Source: RGIG4079 sp045596365 (GTDB lineage Bacteria > Bacteroidota > Bacteroidia > Bacteroidales > Muribaculaceae). From it: a stretch of 55,310 nt of DNA. Of the stretch, positions 33,885 to 41,858 are shown in pieces (position 1 is the first letter of the stretch; each line of letters begins with the position of its first letter). The DNA is taken from NCBI GenBank assembly GCA_045596365.1, contig JAZOCE010000004.1, positions 1 to 55,310 of the forward strand. Reading direction: 5' to 3'. The position numbers were made by a program, and so were the translations under genes. The notes under the pieces were generated by a model. The model did no database searches. It had not been told where the DNA came from and saw only the letters and a program-made list of their open reading frames with translations.

Positions 33885-35614
33885 TATTTCTTAGCGTTTT
33901 CAATCCAAGCATTTACATCGTCGATGGTTGGATTTTTTAATTCGAGTTTGAATTTTTTATTTATTCCACAAAGATCTTGGTGTAGTTTTCCTGCGGTAGA
34001 CAAACCAAGTTGTTCAACTGTCAAAATGCCGGCTTTTTGCATTGGAGCAACCCATTCAGCGGGTACACCCACTGCTGTGTAGGCTGCTTCGTTGTCGCGA
34101 CGTTGTACCTTTTCAGGACGCATTTGTGGGAAGAATAACACTTCTTGAATTGTAGTTTGACCTGTCATCAACATTACAAGACGGTCCATTCCGATGCCCA
34201 TACCTGATGTGGGAGGCATACCATATTCAAGAGCGCGGATAAAGTCTTTGTCGATAATCATCGCTTCATCATCGCCCTTTTCACCAAGTTTCATTTGTTC
34301 AACAAAACGTTCATATTGGTCGATTGGGTCGTTAAGCTCAGAATAAGCATTGGCAAGTTCTTTACCATTTACCATCAATTCAAAACGCTCAGTCAATTCA
34401 GGATTGTTACGATGGCGTTTAGTGAGTGGCGACATTTCGATTGGGTAGTCGATGATGAATGTGGGTTGAATATAGTTTCCTTCGCACTTTTCACCAAAGA
34501 TTTCATCGATGAGCTTACCTTTACCCATTGTTTCATCAACTTCGATGTCAAGTTTGGCGCACACTTCACGCAATTGCACATCATCCATTCCTGTGATGTC
34601 GATACCGGTAAATTCCTTGATGGCATCAATCATTGTAACGCGTTTGAATGGCGCTCTGAAATTGATTACGTTGTTGCCAACTTTAACCTCGGTGGTTCCG
34701 TTAACATCAAGACAAATTTTTTCAATCATCTTTTCAGTGAAATCCATCATCCAATTGTAGTCTTTGTAAGAAACATAGATTTCCATACAAGTGAACTCAG
34801 GATTGTGGGTGCGGTCCATACCCTCGTTTCGGAAATTCTTTGAGAATTCATATACACCCTCAAAACCACCCACGATCAAGCGTTTGAGATAAAGCTCGTC
34901 GGCAATGCGCAAGTACAAAGGAATGTCAAGAGCATTGTGGTGAGTGATGAATGGGCGGGCGGCAGCTCCACCTGGGATTGATTGAAGTATGGGGGTTTCA
35001 ACTTCCATGTAGCCATGATCGTTGAAATATTGGCGCATAGAGTTGAATACTTTTGTGCGTTTGATGAAAATATCTTTGATGCCATCGTTAACAACAAGGT
35101 CAACATAGCGACGGCGATAACGCAATTCCGGATCGTCAAATGCATCATAAGTAACACCATCTTTTACCTTCACGATGGGAAGTGGACGCAATGACTTGCT
35201 AAGTACTGTGAGCGATTGAGCGTGAACAGTGATTTCACCCATTTGAGTGCGGAACACAAAACCCTCGATGCCCACAAAGTCACCAATGTCGAGTAGTTTT
35301 TTGAAAACGATGTTATACATGTCTTTGTTTTCATCGGGACAAAGGTCATCGCGACTGATGTAAACTTGTATGCGACCCTGTGCATCTTGGATTTCAATGA
35401 ATGAAGCTTTACCCATGATGCGACGGCTCATGATGCGACCGGCAATGCTCACTTGGCGTTGTGGAGCGTCATCAGAGAATGTTGATTTTATTTCGTCGGT
35501 ATATCCGGTAACTTTGTATTCTGCTGCGGGATATGGGTCAATACCCATTTTGCGCATTTCTTCGAGACTGCCTCGGCGCACTATCTCTTGTTCACTAAGT
35601 TCGAGTACGTTCAT
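33884..35614 (-). CDS. lysS: Lysyl-tRNA synthetase, class II, with C-terminal extension
   Basis: 576 residues. Class II LysRS charges tRNA-Lys with lysine. An N-terminal OB fold (about 60-150, VSIAGRIMSRRIMGKASFIEIQDAQG) binds the anticodon. The catalytic core has motif 2 FRNEGMDRTHNPEFTCME and motif 3 GMGIGMDRLVML. About 70 residues beyond motif 3 (to EWVAPMQKAGILTVEQLG and LELKNPTIDDVNAWIENAKK) exceed the usual 500-residue bacterial length. Such a tail is common in Bacteroidetes LysS, from memory, and may be helix-hairpin-like. First gene of the lysS-gpsA-pgi operon; a promoter box lies 27 nt upstream. Confidence 0.95.
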   Translation of the reverse strand: MNVLELSEQEIVRRGSLEEMRKMGIDPYPAAEYKVTGYTDEIKSTFSDDAPQRQVSIAGRIMSRRIMGKASFIEIQDAQGRIQVYISRDDLCPDENKDMYNIVFKKLLDIGDFVGIEGFVFRTQMGEITVHAQSLTVLSKSLRPLPIVKVKDGVTYDAFDDPELRYRRRYVDLVVNDGIKDIFIKRTKVFNSMRQYFNDHGYMEVETPILQSIPGGAAARPFITHHNALDIPLYLRIADELYLKRLIVGGFEGVYEFSKNFRNEGMDRTHNPEFTCMEIYVSYKDYNWMMDFTEKMIEKICLDVNGTTEVKVGNNVINFRAPFKRVTMIDAIKEFTGIDITGMDDVQLREVCAKLDIEVDETMGKGKLIDEIFGEKCEGNYIQPTFIIDYPIEMSPLTKRHRNNPELTERFELMVNGKELANAYSELNDPIDQYERFVEQMKLGEKGDDEAMIIDKDFIRALEYGMPPTSGMGIGMDRLVMLMTGQTTIQEVLFFPQMRPEKVQRRDNEAAYTAVGVPAEWVAPMQKAGILTVEQLGLSTAGKLHQDLCGINKKFKLELKNPTIDDVNAWIENAKK

Positions 35615-35640
35615 AGTTTATGCAATTTATCAAATATCTG

Positions 35641-35648
35641 CAAATTTA
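35641..35648 (-). promoter_or_regulatory. -7 box of lysS operon (TAAATTTG)
   Basis: Minus-strand TAAATTTG matches TAnnTTTG and lies 27 nt before lysS. A TTTG (35675 to 35672) is 23 nt further upstream, slightly too far. Confidence 0.6.
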
Positions 35649-35712
35649 GTGAATAATTACCACATTTACACCAAAAAACAAGAATTTTGGTGTAATTCCA
35701 TCATGTTATAAC

Positions 35713-35736
35713 AAAAAAGTCCAATTTTTATTGGAC
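35713..35736 (-). terminator. Terminator of ribE-nitroreductase operon
   Basis: Stem GTCCAAT (35719-35725)/ATTGGAC (35730-35736) with a 4-nt loop and a run of six A (35713-35718), which is a T tract on the minus strand. It lies just after the nitroreductase stop. Confidence 0.85.
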
Positions 35737-35747
35737 CTTCTTGAGTA

Positions 35748-36284
35748 TTAGTATTTTTCTGTCGAAGAGATGTCGGAGAGTGGCTTGCGAATGTGTTGAC
35801 GGTGTTCGTCAAGTGGGTAGCCGAGTGAAACGACCATCAAAATGCGTTTTGAACGCGGTATCTGTAGGATGTTGCGCAGTTGTTTTTCGTTAAACCATCC
35901 CAATATACATGAGCCGAGTCCTTCGGCTGTTGCCGCAAGAGTGATGTGTGATGCTACAATTCCGCAATCAATCAGAGGGAAATGCTTGTTTTTTATCCAT
36001 CCTCCCAAGCGTGCTGTGAAGTTGGGCGATTCTTGAACGATGACGATAAATGCTGTGGCTTGCGAAGCCCATTTGTTCATCCCCATTGAGGTTAGTGCTT
36101 CGGCAACCTTCAAGCGGTTGTTGGGATTGGTTATGGTGATGAAATGCCAAGGTTGCGAGTTGCAAGCTGATGGCGCAAGTCGTGCTGCCTCAATGATGCG
36201 ATTGAGTTTCTCTTGTGGAATTTCACGAGAGGAATCGTAGGCACGACAACTTTGGCGTTCTTCAACAAGTTGGTAAAAGTCCAT
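35748..36284 (-). CDS. Nitroreductase family flavoprotein
   Basis: 178 residues. FMN-binding nitroreductase fold: RQSCRAYDSSREIP near the start (FMN phosphate arginines), AARLAPSACNSQPWHFITI, and the later ATAEGLGSCILGWF with MVVSLGYP. Such dimeric enzymes reduce nitroaromatics, quinones or related acceptors with NAD(P)H; the natural substrate is unknown. It follows the riboflavin synthase gene after 6 nt, so the flavin-making and flavin-using genes are probably one transcript. Shorter than NfsA/B types (about 217-240) but like the minimal subfamily. Confidence 0.88.
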   Translation of the reverse strand: MDFYQLVEERQSCRAYDSSREIPQEKLNRIIEAARLAPSACNSQPWHFITITNPNNRLKVAEALTSMGMNKWASQATAFIVIVQESPNFTARLGGWIKNKHFPLIDCGIVASHITLAATAEGLGSCILGWFNEKQLRNILQIPRSKRILMVVSLGYPLDEHRQHIRKPLSDISSTEKY

Positions 36285-36290
36285 AGAGTG

Positions 36291-36899
36291 TTATTTTGCA
36301 AATTCCATCAATCGGCTCAAATATTTACCTATGATGTCAAACTCTATATTAACACGTGTGCCTGGTTGAATGTTTTTGAAATTGGTGTGTTCAAAAGTGT
36401 AAGGGATAATAGCAACGCGGAAACTGTCGGCTTCGGAGTCGCACACAGTCAAGCTCACACCATTAACAGTAACGGAGCCTTTTTCGACTGTTACATATCC
36501 TTTGCGAGCCATTTCTTTGTCCACGTTGTAGCGGAACAAGTAGTATCGGCTGCCATCGACTTCTTCTACCGATTGGCAAGTCGCTGTACAATCAACGTGC
36601 CCTTGCACGATGTGTCCGTCAAGACGTCCGTTCATCATCATGCTGCGTTCAAGGTTTACGAGGTCGCCCACCTTTAAGTCGCCCAAGTTGCTACGGTCGA
36701 GAGTCTCTTGAATAGCAGTAACGGTGTAGGTGTCATCTTCAGGTAGATTTACGACGGTGAGGCACACTCCGTTGTGGGCAACAGATTGGTCTATTTTTAA
36801 CTCATTGACAAATGAACATGTCAGTGTCAAATGCACATTTCCTCCTTCTTGTGTAATATTTACGACCTTAGCCGCTTCTTCTACTATTCCTGAAAACAT
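36291..36899 (-). CDS. ribE: Riboflavin synthase (alpha subunit)
   Basis: 202 residues. It dismutates two 6,7-dimethyl-8-ribityllumazine to riboflavin. The start MFSGIVEEAAKVV and the duplicated lumazine-binding domain (about 1-97 and 98-202) are visible: each half has an internal VNGVSLTVC-type strand (VAHNGVCLTVV and VTVNGVSLTVC). Both halves also carry GRLDGHIVQGHVD-type or equivalent sequence. Promoter box 28 nt upstream. No FMN riboswitch is seen between promoter and gene. Symbol ribE follows the E. coli ribC/E usage for this subunit. Confidence 0.93.
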   Translation of the reverse strand: MFSGIVEEAAKVVNITQEGGNVHLTLTCSFVNELKIDQSVAHNGVCLTVVNLPEDDTYTVTAIQETLDRSNLGDLKVGDLVNLERSMMMNGRLDGHIVQGHVDCTATCQSVEEVDGSRYYLFRYNVDKEMARKGYVTVEKGSVTVNGVSLTVCDSEADSFRVAIIPYTFEHTNFKNIQPGTRVNIEFDIIGKYLSRLMEFAK

Positions 36900-36926
36900 A
36901 ATGATTATAAAAATTGTTATTCTCTA

Positions 36927-36934
36927 CAAAAGTA
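36927..36934 (-). promoter_or_regulatory. -7 box (TACTTTTG) of ribE operon
   Basis: Minus-strand TACTTTTG, 28 nt before ribE. It lies just after a hairpin plus T run (36954-36985) that ends the upstream transcript. Confidence 0.65.
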
Positions 36935-36951
36935 CATTTTATTCGCCATAT

Positions 36952-37161
36952 ATAAAAACGAAAGTGCACTTCTTCACAGAAGCACACCTCCCTCATAACC
37001 AAAATTCAAGTATATATAAGTTTTATTATAATTTACAAGTTATTTAGCAGTCAATATAGATTGCGTAGCCTCAATTTAAAAAGTAATGGGAAAACGTGTG
37101 TTAGAAATCAAAAGTCGGTTCAGATTAAGAACACTGTGTTTTCACAATAGTTTTTGCCTCG
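36952..37161 (-). ncRNA. Predicted free-standing small RNA (about 200 nt), class unknown
   Basis: On the minus strand a consensus promoter (37200 to 37168) would start a transcript near 37161. The stretch to 36952 has no convincing open frame and ends in a hairpin followed by TTTCGTTTTT. The ribE promoter box lies just beyond, so this RNA does not need to be a ribE leader. A hairpin AACACAGTGTT is near its 5' part. I do not recognise the class; length is 6S-like but no 6S closing stem is evident. The rest of this 443-bp intergenic region holds the promoter for the acyltransferase and little else. Confidence 0.35.
36954..36985 (-). terminator. Terminator of the predicted small RNA
   Basis: Read on the minus strand: GTGCTTCT, loop GTGA, AGAAGTGCAC, with a 2-nt bulge, then TTTCGTTTTT. 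Arms CTTCT (36969-36973)/AGAAG (36978-36982), extended by GTG/CAC. Confidence 0.55.
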
Positions 37162-37167
37162 GCAATG

Positions 37168-37200
37168 CAAAGATATGTAATAAAAATCGCATTTTTCAAA
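37168..37200 (-). promoter_or_regulatory. Consensus promoter firing toward ribE
   Basis: Minus strand: TTTG (37200 to 37197), 21-nt spacer, TATCTTTG (37175 to 37168). The spacer contains a dyad AAAAATCGCATTTTT, which could bind a regulator. Confidence 0.65.
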
Positions 37201-37267
37201 AATAACAGAAATAGATCTATTAAAGAATGTTAAACACGGTAGAATTCTTACTTTTTATACTGTTCAT

Positions 37268-37284
37268 GTGGCAAATAATGCCAC
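37268..37284. promoter_or_regulatory. 6-bp dyad upstream of acyltransferase promoter
   Basis: GTGGCA (37268-37273)/TGCCAC (37279-37284) with loop AATAA. It lies 16 nt upstream of the -33 element of the acyltransferase promoter and might be an operator. Confidence 0.3.
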
Positions 37285-37299
37285 AATAATGACTGCCAT

Positions 37300-37330
37300 T
37301 TTGTCATTCAGCGCATTTTAGTTAACTTTG
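37300..37330 (+). promoter_or_regulatory. Promoter of the acyltransferase-secG operon
   Basis: TTTG (37300-37303), 19-nt spacer, TAACTTTG (37323-37330), an excellent match. The start codon is only 12 nt past the -7 box, so the transcript would have a leader of about 5 nt or be leaderless. Confidence 0.8.
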
Positions 37331-37342
37331 TTGCAGTAATTT

Positions 37343-38191
37343 ATGGAAATGGAAAATAACGAAACACCAATAAAACGCTCAGTTCTTGATTTTGATGATG
37401 TTGTGGCGTTAGTGCCAAAACTCAAAGATAAAGAAAAATTGGTCAACCGCGTTTTTAAATTTTTAAAAGTTGACAAAGTAAATTGGTTACATGATCACAA
37501 CTGTGATACTCCGGGACAACCATTCACTGAAGGGCTTTTGAGAGATCTTGACATAACATTGCGCATAGATAACGAGCAGGTGCTTGACAATCTTCCGGAA
37601 GGATCATTTATTACTATAAGCAATCACCCGTTTGGTGCGCTTGATGGAATTAGTTTGATAAATATTGTTGCTAAGCGTCGTCCGCAGTTTAAGGTTATGG
37701 TGAATATGGTGCTTAATTATATATCGGCTATGCGTCCTAATTTCATAGCTGTGGATGCTTACCAATCGTCAGACCCAAAGAAAAAGGCGGTATCGATGAA
37801 TGGAATCAAGGCAGCGATTATGCAAGTGAGAAAGGGTGAACCCATTGGCTTTTTTCCGGCAGGAGCTGTTTCTAAAATCACCAAATGGCGTTTGCAAGAC
37901 CGTGAGTGGCAAGAAAATATCATTCGTCTCATCATGCAGTTAAAAGTGCCTGTTGTTCCCATCTTTTTTCATGGGAGAAATAGTGCGATGTCTCACATTC
38001 TCGGATTGATTGATTGGCGTTTGCGCACAATGCGGCTCCCTACTGAAGTGTTTAGAAAGAAAGGTAAAACATTACACATCTCAATAGGAGATCCCATTTC
38101 GGTAGAAGAACAACTGAAACACATGGGCTCTCTTGAAGAATTCAATAAATTTTTAAGAAATAGCACTTATTCATTGAAATCATGCAAGTAA
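37343..38191 (+). CDS. PlsC-like lysophospholipid/ornithine-glycine lipid type acyltransferase
   Basis: 282 residues, cytoplasmic side of the membrane. It carries ISNHPFGALDG (93-102: H95, D101), an HX5D variant of the acyltransferase HX4D motif typical of the 'hemolysin' subgroup, and IGFFPAGAVSK downstream as the acceptor-binding block. These enzymes transfer acyl groups to lysolipids. In Bacteroides, related O-acyltransferases make glycine lipids (GlsA), but its N-acyltransferase partner GlsB is not next to it here. The gene opens the operon containing a sigma-54-type activator, lptE and secG. Whether the substrate is glycerophospholipid or amino-lipid cannot be told. A second start at 37349 is possible. 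Confidence 0.8.
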   Translation: MEMENNETPIKRSVLDFDDVVALVPKLKDKEKLVNRVFKFLKVDKVNWLHDHNCDTPGQPFTEGLLRDLDITLRIDNEQVLDNLPEGSFITISNHPFGALDGISLINIVAKRRPQFKVMVNMVLNYISAMRPNFIAVDAYQSSDPKKKAVSMNGIKAAIMQVRKGEPIGFFPAGAVSKITKWRLQDREWQENIIRLIMQLKVPVVPIFFHGRNSAMSHILGLIDWRLRTMRLPTEVFRKKGKTLHISIGDPISVEEQLKHMGSLEEFNKFLRNSTYSLKSCK

Positions 38192-39420
38192 ATCTGATGG
38201 AAATACCGGCTGAGGTGCAACAAGCCAAAATGCGTCTTGGGATTGTGGGCAATGCGCCTGCTCTCATTGCGGCTGTGTCTCGTGCAATTCAAGTTGCGCC
38301 CATCGATTTGTCGGTATTGATAACAGGAGAAAGCGGTACGGGGAAAGAGTTTTTCCCGAAAATCATACATGCGTTCAGTTCACGAAAACACAATAAATAT
38401 ATTGCAGTGAACTGTGGGGCTATCCCTGAAGGAACAATTGATTCTGAATTGTTTGGGCATGAAAAAGGTGCTTTTACAGGAGCAGTTGCTACTCGCAAGG
38501 GCTATTTTGAAGAAGCCGATGGCGGAACGATATTCCTTGATGAGGTAGCAGAATTGCCATTGACTACACAAGCACGATTGTTGCGTGTGTTGGAGAGTGG
38601 TGAATTCTTGAAAGTGGGCTCATCAACGGTACAGAAAACCAATATACGCATTGTTGCAGCGACAAACGTAGATATGATAAAAGCGGTAGAGGAGAAACGT
38701 TTCAGAGAGGATCTTTACTATCGTTTGTCAACTGTGCAAATCTCTATTCCCCCATTGAGAGAGCGAGGGAATGACATAGTGTTGCTTGCACGAAAATTTG
38801 CTACTGATTTTGCCGAGAAATATAGGACTCCAGCAATTACACTTGACGAAAGTGCTCGCCGATTGATACAACATTACCGTTGGCCCGGTAATGTGCGCCA
38901 ATTAAAAAATGTAATAGAGCAAATTTCTCTATTTGAAGCAGGAAATGAGATAACAGAAAGTAGCATCGAGCAGTACATCCCTCACAATGCGACGATTTAC
39001 ACCCCAATGGTAACGTCGGAGACTTCTCACTCTTATTCCAAAGAGCGTGAACTATTGTTTAATATGATATTCCGCATGCAACATGAGATTGATGCTTTGC
39101 GCAATACTGTTGAAACTTTATCGTCAAAGTCATCGGCTGTAGATATTCATGCTCCGGAAGCTATCGAAACATTGCCTCGCACACTTGTAAAGTATCATCC
39201 TGCAATGAATGAAATTATTTCAAACGACATGGAATATCAGGCTGATGTTACTGATGTGCAAGATGCAGGTGTTTCGATGATGACTCTTGAAGATACTGAG
39301 AGAGAAACAATTCGTCGCTCGCTTGAACGCAATGGCGGTCGTCGTAAGGCTACAGCTCAGGAGTTGAAAATTTCTGAACGCACACTATATCGCAAAATCA
39401 GAGAGTATGGACTTGAATAA
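38182..39420 (+). CDS. Sigma-54-type AAA+ enhancer-binding activator with Fis HTH, no receiver domain
   Basis: 412 residues. AAA+ domain about 20-250: Walker A GESGTGKE (49-56), GAFTGA (96-101) which contacts sigma-54, Walker B GGTIFLDE (114-121), and REDLYYRL. A middle segment of about 100 residues is weakly conserved, and the C-terminal 40 residues (ERETIRRSLERNGGRRKATAQELKISERTLYRKI) are a Fis-type helix-turn-helix. There is no N-terminal receiver, GAF or PAS domain, so its input signal must come from protein partners or transcription. It overlaps the acyltransferase by 10 nt, or starts at ATG 38197 without overlap. Closely similar Bacteroides proteins, from memory, keep this gene order beside lptE. 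Control of sigma-54 promoters is strongly expected, but targets are unknown. Confidence 0.88.
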   Translation: MQVNLMEIPAEVQQAKMRLGIVGNAPALIAAVSRAIQVAPIDLSVLITGESGTGKEFFPKIIHAFSSRKHNKYIAVNCGAIPEGTIDSELFGHEKGAFTGAVATRKGYFEEADGGTIFLDEVAELPLTTQARLLRVLESGEFLKVGSSTVQKTNIRIVAATNVDMIKAVEEKRFREDLYYRLSTVQISIPPLRERGNDIVLLARKFATDFAEKYRTPAITLDESARRLIQHYRWPGNVRQLKNVIEQISLFEAGNEITESSIEQYIPHNATIYTPMVTSETSHSYSKERELLFNMIFRMQHEIDALRNTVETLSSKSSAVDIHAPEAIETLPRTLVKYHPAMNEIISNDMEYQADVTDVQDAGVSMMTLEDTERETIRRSLERNGGRRKATAQELKISERTLYRKIREYGLE

Positions 39421-39432
39421 ATAAGGTGAAAG

Positions 39433-39960
39433 ATGAAGCATATATCTAAAATTTTAAGTTTAAAAGCAGTTGTCCTGTTTGTGATGTTGATGACATGGCA
39501 AGGTTGCACAGTGAGCTATAAATTTAATGGTGCGGCACTTGACTATAATGTGTATAAGACAATATTTGTTTCAAATTTCCCTATACGTGCAGCTCTTGTT
39601 TATCCGCCATTGCAACAGACATTTGAAAACGAATTACTCGATTATATATCAAGAAACACTCGATTGAGAATTGTTGATACAAGTGCTGACCTTCAAATGG
39701 AGGGAGAAATCACCGGTTATAGCTTGTCTCCTCAAGCTGTTACAGAGGATGCCTATGCATCAAAAACACGATTGACAATAACTGTCAGAGTAAAATATAC
39801 CGATAATAAACAAGACGGAAAAGATGTTGATCAATCCTTTTCGGCTTATAGAGATTTTGATAGCTCCGAGATGTTGACCGATGTTCAAGATGAACTGTGC
39901 TCTCAGATATCAAAAGAACTTGTAGACTTAATCTTTAACGCGACACTTGGGAACTGGTAG
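39433..39960 (+). CDS. lptE: LPS assembly lipoprotein LptE (Bacteroidetes type)
   Basis: 175 residues. Lipoprotein signal peptide with lipobox WQGC (Cys25), so it is attached to the outer membrane. LptE plugs LptD and helps insert lipopolysaccharide into the outer leaflet. The pattern VSYKFNGAALDYNVYKTIFVSNFPIRAAL and ITGYSLSPQAVTEDAYASKTRLTITVRV matches the Bacteroidetes LptE family. The start is after a 12-nt gap from the activator, and the next gene starts at the adjacent base. The context of envelope-building genes fits. Confidence 0.85.
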   Translation: MKHISKILSLKAVVLFVMLMTWQGCTVSYKFNGAALDYNVYKTIFVSNFPIRAALVYPPLQQTFENELLDYISRNTRLRIVDTSADLQMEGEITGYSLSPQAVTEDAYASKTRLTITVRVKYTDNKQDGKDVDQSFSAYRDFDSSEMLTDVQDELCSQISKELVDLIFNATLGNW

Positions 39961-40719
39961 ATGTCATTACAGGAGAAGATAATATCATTAATAGATAATC
40001 AGACAGATATTCCACAAAAGGAATGGGTGGAAGAGATGTCGGAACGTTATCCCTATTTTGTAATGCCGGCATCGATGTTGTTGAAGCGCTCGTCGGAGTT
40101 GACTGATGAGGAGCGCAATACATTAAAGGCTCAGATTGCATTGTCGTCAGGAGATAAAGAAGCAGTCGTTCAGTTGATGGATAAAGATGCTGAAAAGTGG
40201 GTAGGCTTTTATCCTAAAGAGGAGAAACCACAGATAAGCACAAACGTTGTAATCGATACGTTTATCTCCACTTATGGAAATCCCGACCCTCATGAGGAAG
40301 AAATATTGACCAAACTGATATTCAACCCAACTCCCGATTATGCACAATTGTTATCGGAAGAGGAAGAGCGTAGCATCCCCGATTTGTCAGAGGTGGGGGA
40401 TGATAGTCAAGATGCGATGATAAATGCTTTTATTTTGAAAAGCAAGGAAATACAAGGACATTTTCCATCATCGGTAGAGCAAGAAAAGGTTGAGCCTGAA
40501 CTTGTGATTGTTGATGATACTCCGGTTAATGCTCCTGAAGAAACTGATGACTCATTATTAAGCGAAAGTCTGGCTAAAATCTATATAAAACAGCGCAAAT
40601 ATTCTAAGGCTTATGAAATTATAAGCAACTTAAGTTTGAATTTTCCGGAAAAAAGTATTTACTTTGCAGACCAATTGCGCTTTTTACGCAAATTAATATT
40701 AAATCAACGAAATAATTAA
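39961..40719 (+). CDS. Conserved protein with a C-terminal TPR-like segment
   Basis: 252 residues. No signal peptide; cytoplasmic. The N-terminal two thirds are acidic and largely low-complexity helical. The C-terminal 45 residues (LAKIYIKQRKYSKAYEIISNL then PEKSIYFADQLRFLRKL) look like one TPR-like helix pair. I know this protein only as a conserved Bacteroidetes neighbour of lptE and secG. It begins right after the LptE stop (zero spacing), so it is translationally coupled. No function can be assigned. Confidence 0.8.
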   Translation: MSLQEKIISLIDNQTDIPQKEWVEEMSERYPYFVMPASMLLKRSSELTDEERNTLKAQIALSSGDKEAVVQLMDKDAEKWVGFYPKEEKPQISTNVVIDTFISTYGNPDPHEEEILTKLIFNPTPDYAQLLSEEEERSIPDLSEVGDDSQDAMINAFILKSKEIQGHFPSSVEQEKVEPELVIVDDTPVNAPEETDDSLLSESLAKIYIKQRKYSKAYEIISNLSLNFPEKSIYFADQLRFLRKLILNQRNN

Positions 40720-40739
40720 CAAACAATTTAAGACATAAC

Positions 40740-41081
40740 ATGTATACATTAGTTGTTATCTTATCAATTATTGCAGCGCTACTTTTGATTGTAGTTGTTC
40801 TCGTTCAAAAATCTAAAGGCGGCGGTTTGTCATCATCTTTCGGTGGCGGTAACCAAATCATGGGTGTGCGTCGTACTACTGATTTCATTGAAAAAGCAAC
40901 TTGGACTCTTGCTGCAGTAATCGGTGTGCTTGCAATTGTGTCAGCATTTGTAATGCCTCGTAATGTTACAATGCAATCTCGTGTTGAGACTGAAGCTCCT
41001 GTGCAAGTAACAGGAACAGACTATGCTGCTCCTGCTACTGAAGCTCCTGTAATGGAGGTTCCTGCTGATTCAGCACAATAA
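40740..41081 (+). CDS. secG: Preprotein translocase subunit SecG
   Basis: 113 residues with two membrane segments: TLVVILSIIAALLLIVVVLVQ (about 3-22) and a second near 55-75 (TLAAVIGVLAIVSAFVM). The linker has the KGGGLSSSFGGGNQIMGVRR pattern of SecG. SecG joins SecYE and stimulates protein export. The tail is Ala/Pro/Glu-rich, as often in Bacteroidetes. Last gene of the operon; a 12-bp hairpin follows. Confidence 0.93.
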   Translation: MYTLVVILSIIAALLLIVVVLVQKSKGGGLSSSFGGGNQIMGVRRTTDFIEKATWTLAAVIGVLAIVSAFVMPRNVTMQSRVETEAPVQVTGTDYAAPATEAPVMEVPADSAQ

Positions 41082-41105
41082 GATTATGTAAAAGAAATAA
41101 TGAGT

Positions 41106-41135
41106 AGGGAGCACCTTGATAAGGTGTTCCCTTTA
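41106..41135 (+). terminator. Terminator after secG
   Basis: Stem AGGGAGCACCTT (41106-41117) / AAGGTGTTCCCT (41121-41132), one G:T pair, followed by TTA. The T run is short. Confidence 0.65.
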
Positions 41136-41269
41136 GTCGTTAAAGATGTGTGAGTGTTTTTACATTTGATTTTGCATAGCAAACGCATTATTTCTCTTTA
41201 AAATATAAGAATTGAGCAAAATGTTGTAAAAACTTTTGATTTGCTATCCTATTGTAAAGAAGAAATTGT

Positions 41270-41277
41270 TACTTTTG
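41270..41277 (+). promoter_or_regulatory. -7 box (TACTTTTG) of the XRE-proBA operon
   Basis: TACTTTTG, 23 nt before the ATG at 41301. No consensus TTTG at the usual -33 spacing is clear; candidate TTG elements lie at 15 nt and 26 nt. Confidence 0.55.
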
Positions 41278-41300
41278 TATAAATATTAAAATGTATAACC

Positions 41301-41852
41301 ATGGACAATCATTTAATACAAGTAGCCAACCGATTGAAAGGGTTGCGCGACGCTCTTGACCTCTCGATAGAGGAAATTGCAACGCAATGTGATGTTACCC
41401 CTGAGTTATATGCCGCTTATGAAAATGGTGAAAAAGACATTTCAGTGAGTTTCCTTCATCGCATATCATCTCATTATGGGGTAGAGTTGACTGCGTTGTT
41501 ATTTGGAGAAGAGCCTAAAATGGCGTCATATTTTGTTACTCGTGCCGGTAATGGTGTGAAAGTTGAGCGCACAAAGGCTTATAGCTATCAAGATGTTGCT
41601 GCCGGTTTTGCTCATCGTGTGATGGCTCCATTTATCGTTACTGTAGAGCCTGATCCCGAAAAGCCAATGACTTATAACTCTCATCAAGGACAAGAATTTA
41701 ACTATGTGCTTGAGGGACAAATGGAGATTGTTATAGGAAATAATACAATAGTGTTAAATCCCGGCGATAGCATTATGTTTGACTCTCAACGTCAACATGG
41801 GATGAAAGCAATAGGAAATATTCCGGTTAAGTTTTTAGCAATAATATCATAA
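41301..41852 (+). CDS. XRE-family HTH regulator with cupin domain
   Basis: 183 residues. Residues 6-62 are a Cro/C1-type helix-turn-helix (VANRLKGLRDALDLSIEEIATQCDVTPELYAAYENGE). Residues about 100-182 are a cupin_2 fold with the motif YNSHQGQEFNYVLEGQMEIVIG then LNPGDSIMFDSQRQHGMKAIG. Such proteins are ligand-sensing transcription factors, with the cupin binding a small molecule or metal. It is 6 nt ahead of an acyl-CoA synthetase gene in the same direction, so it may control that operon; ligand unknown. It sits at the 5' end of the operon holding proB and proA. Confidence 0.88.
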   Translation: MDNHLIQVANRLKGLRDALDLSIEEIATQCDVTPELYAAYENGEKDISVSFLHRISSHYGVELTALLFGEEPKMASYFVTRAGNGVKVERTKAYSYQDVAAGFAHRVMAPFIVTVEPDPEKPMTYNSHQGQEFNYVLEGQMEIVIGNNTIVLNPGDSIMFDSQRQHGMKAIGNIPVKFLAIIS

Positions 41853-41858
41853 GAATTT

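Noticed and set aside
34295..34843. Open frame of 182 codons opposite to lysS
   Set aside because: Shadow of lysS: composition mirrors the complementary strand and no motif is present.
36900..37342. FMN riboswitch upstream of riboflavin synthase
   Set aside because: The conserved RFN core bases are not seen on the minus strand between the promoters and ribE.
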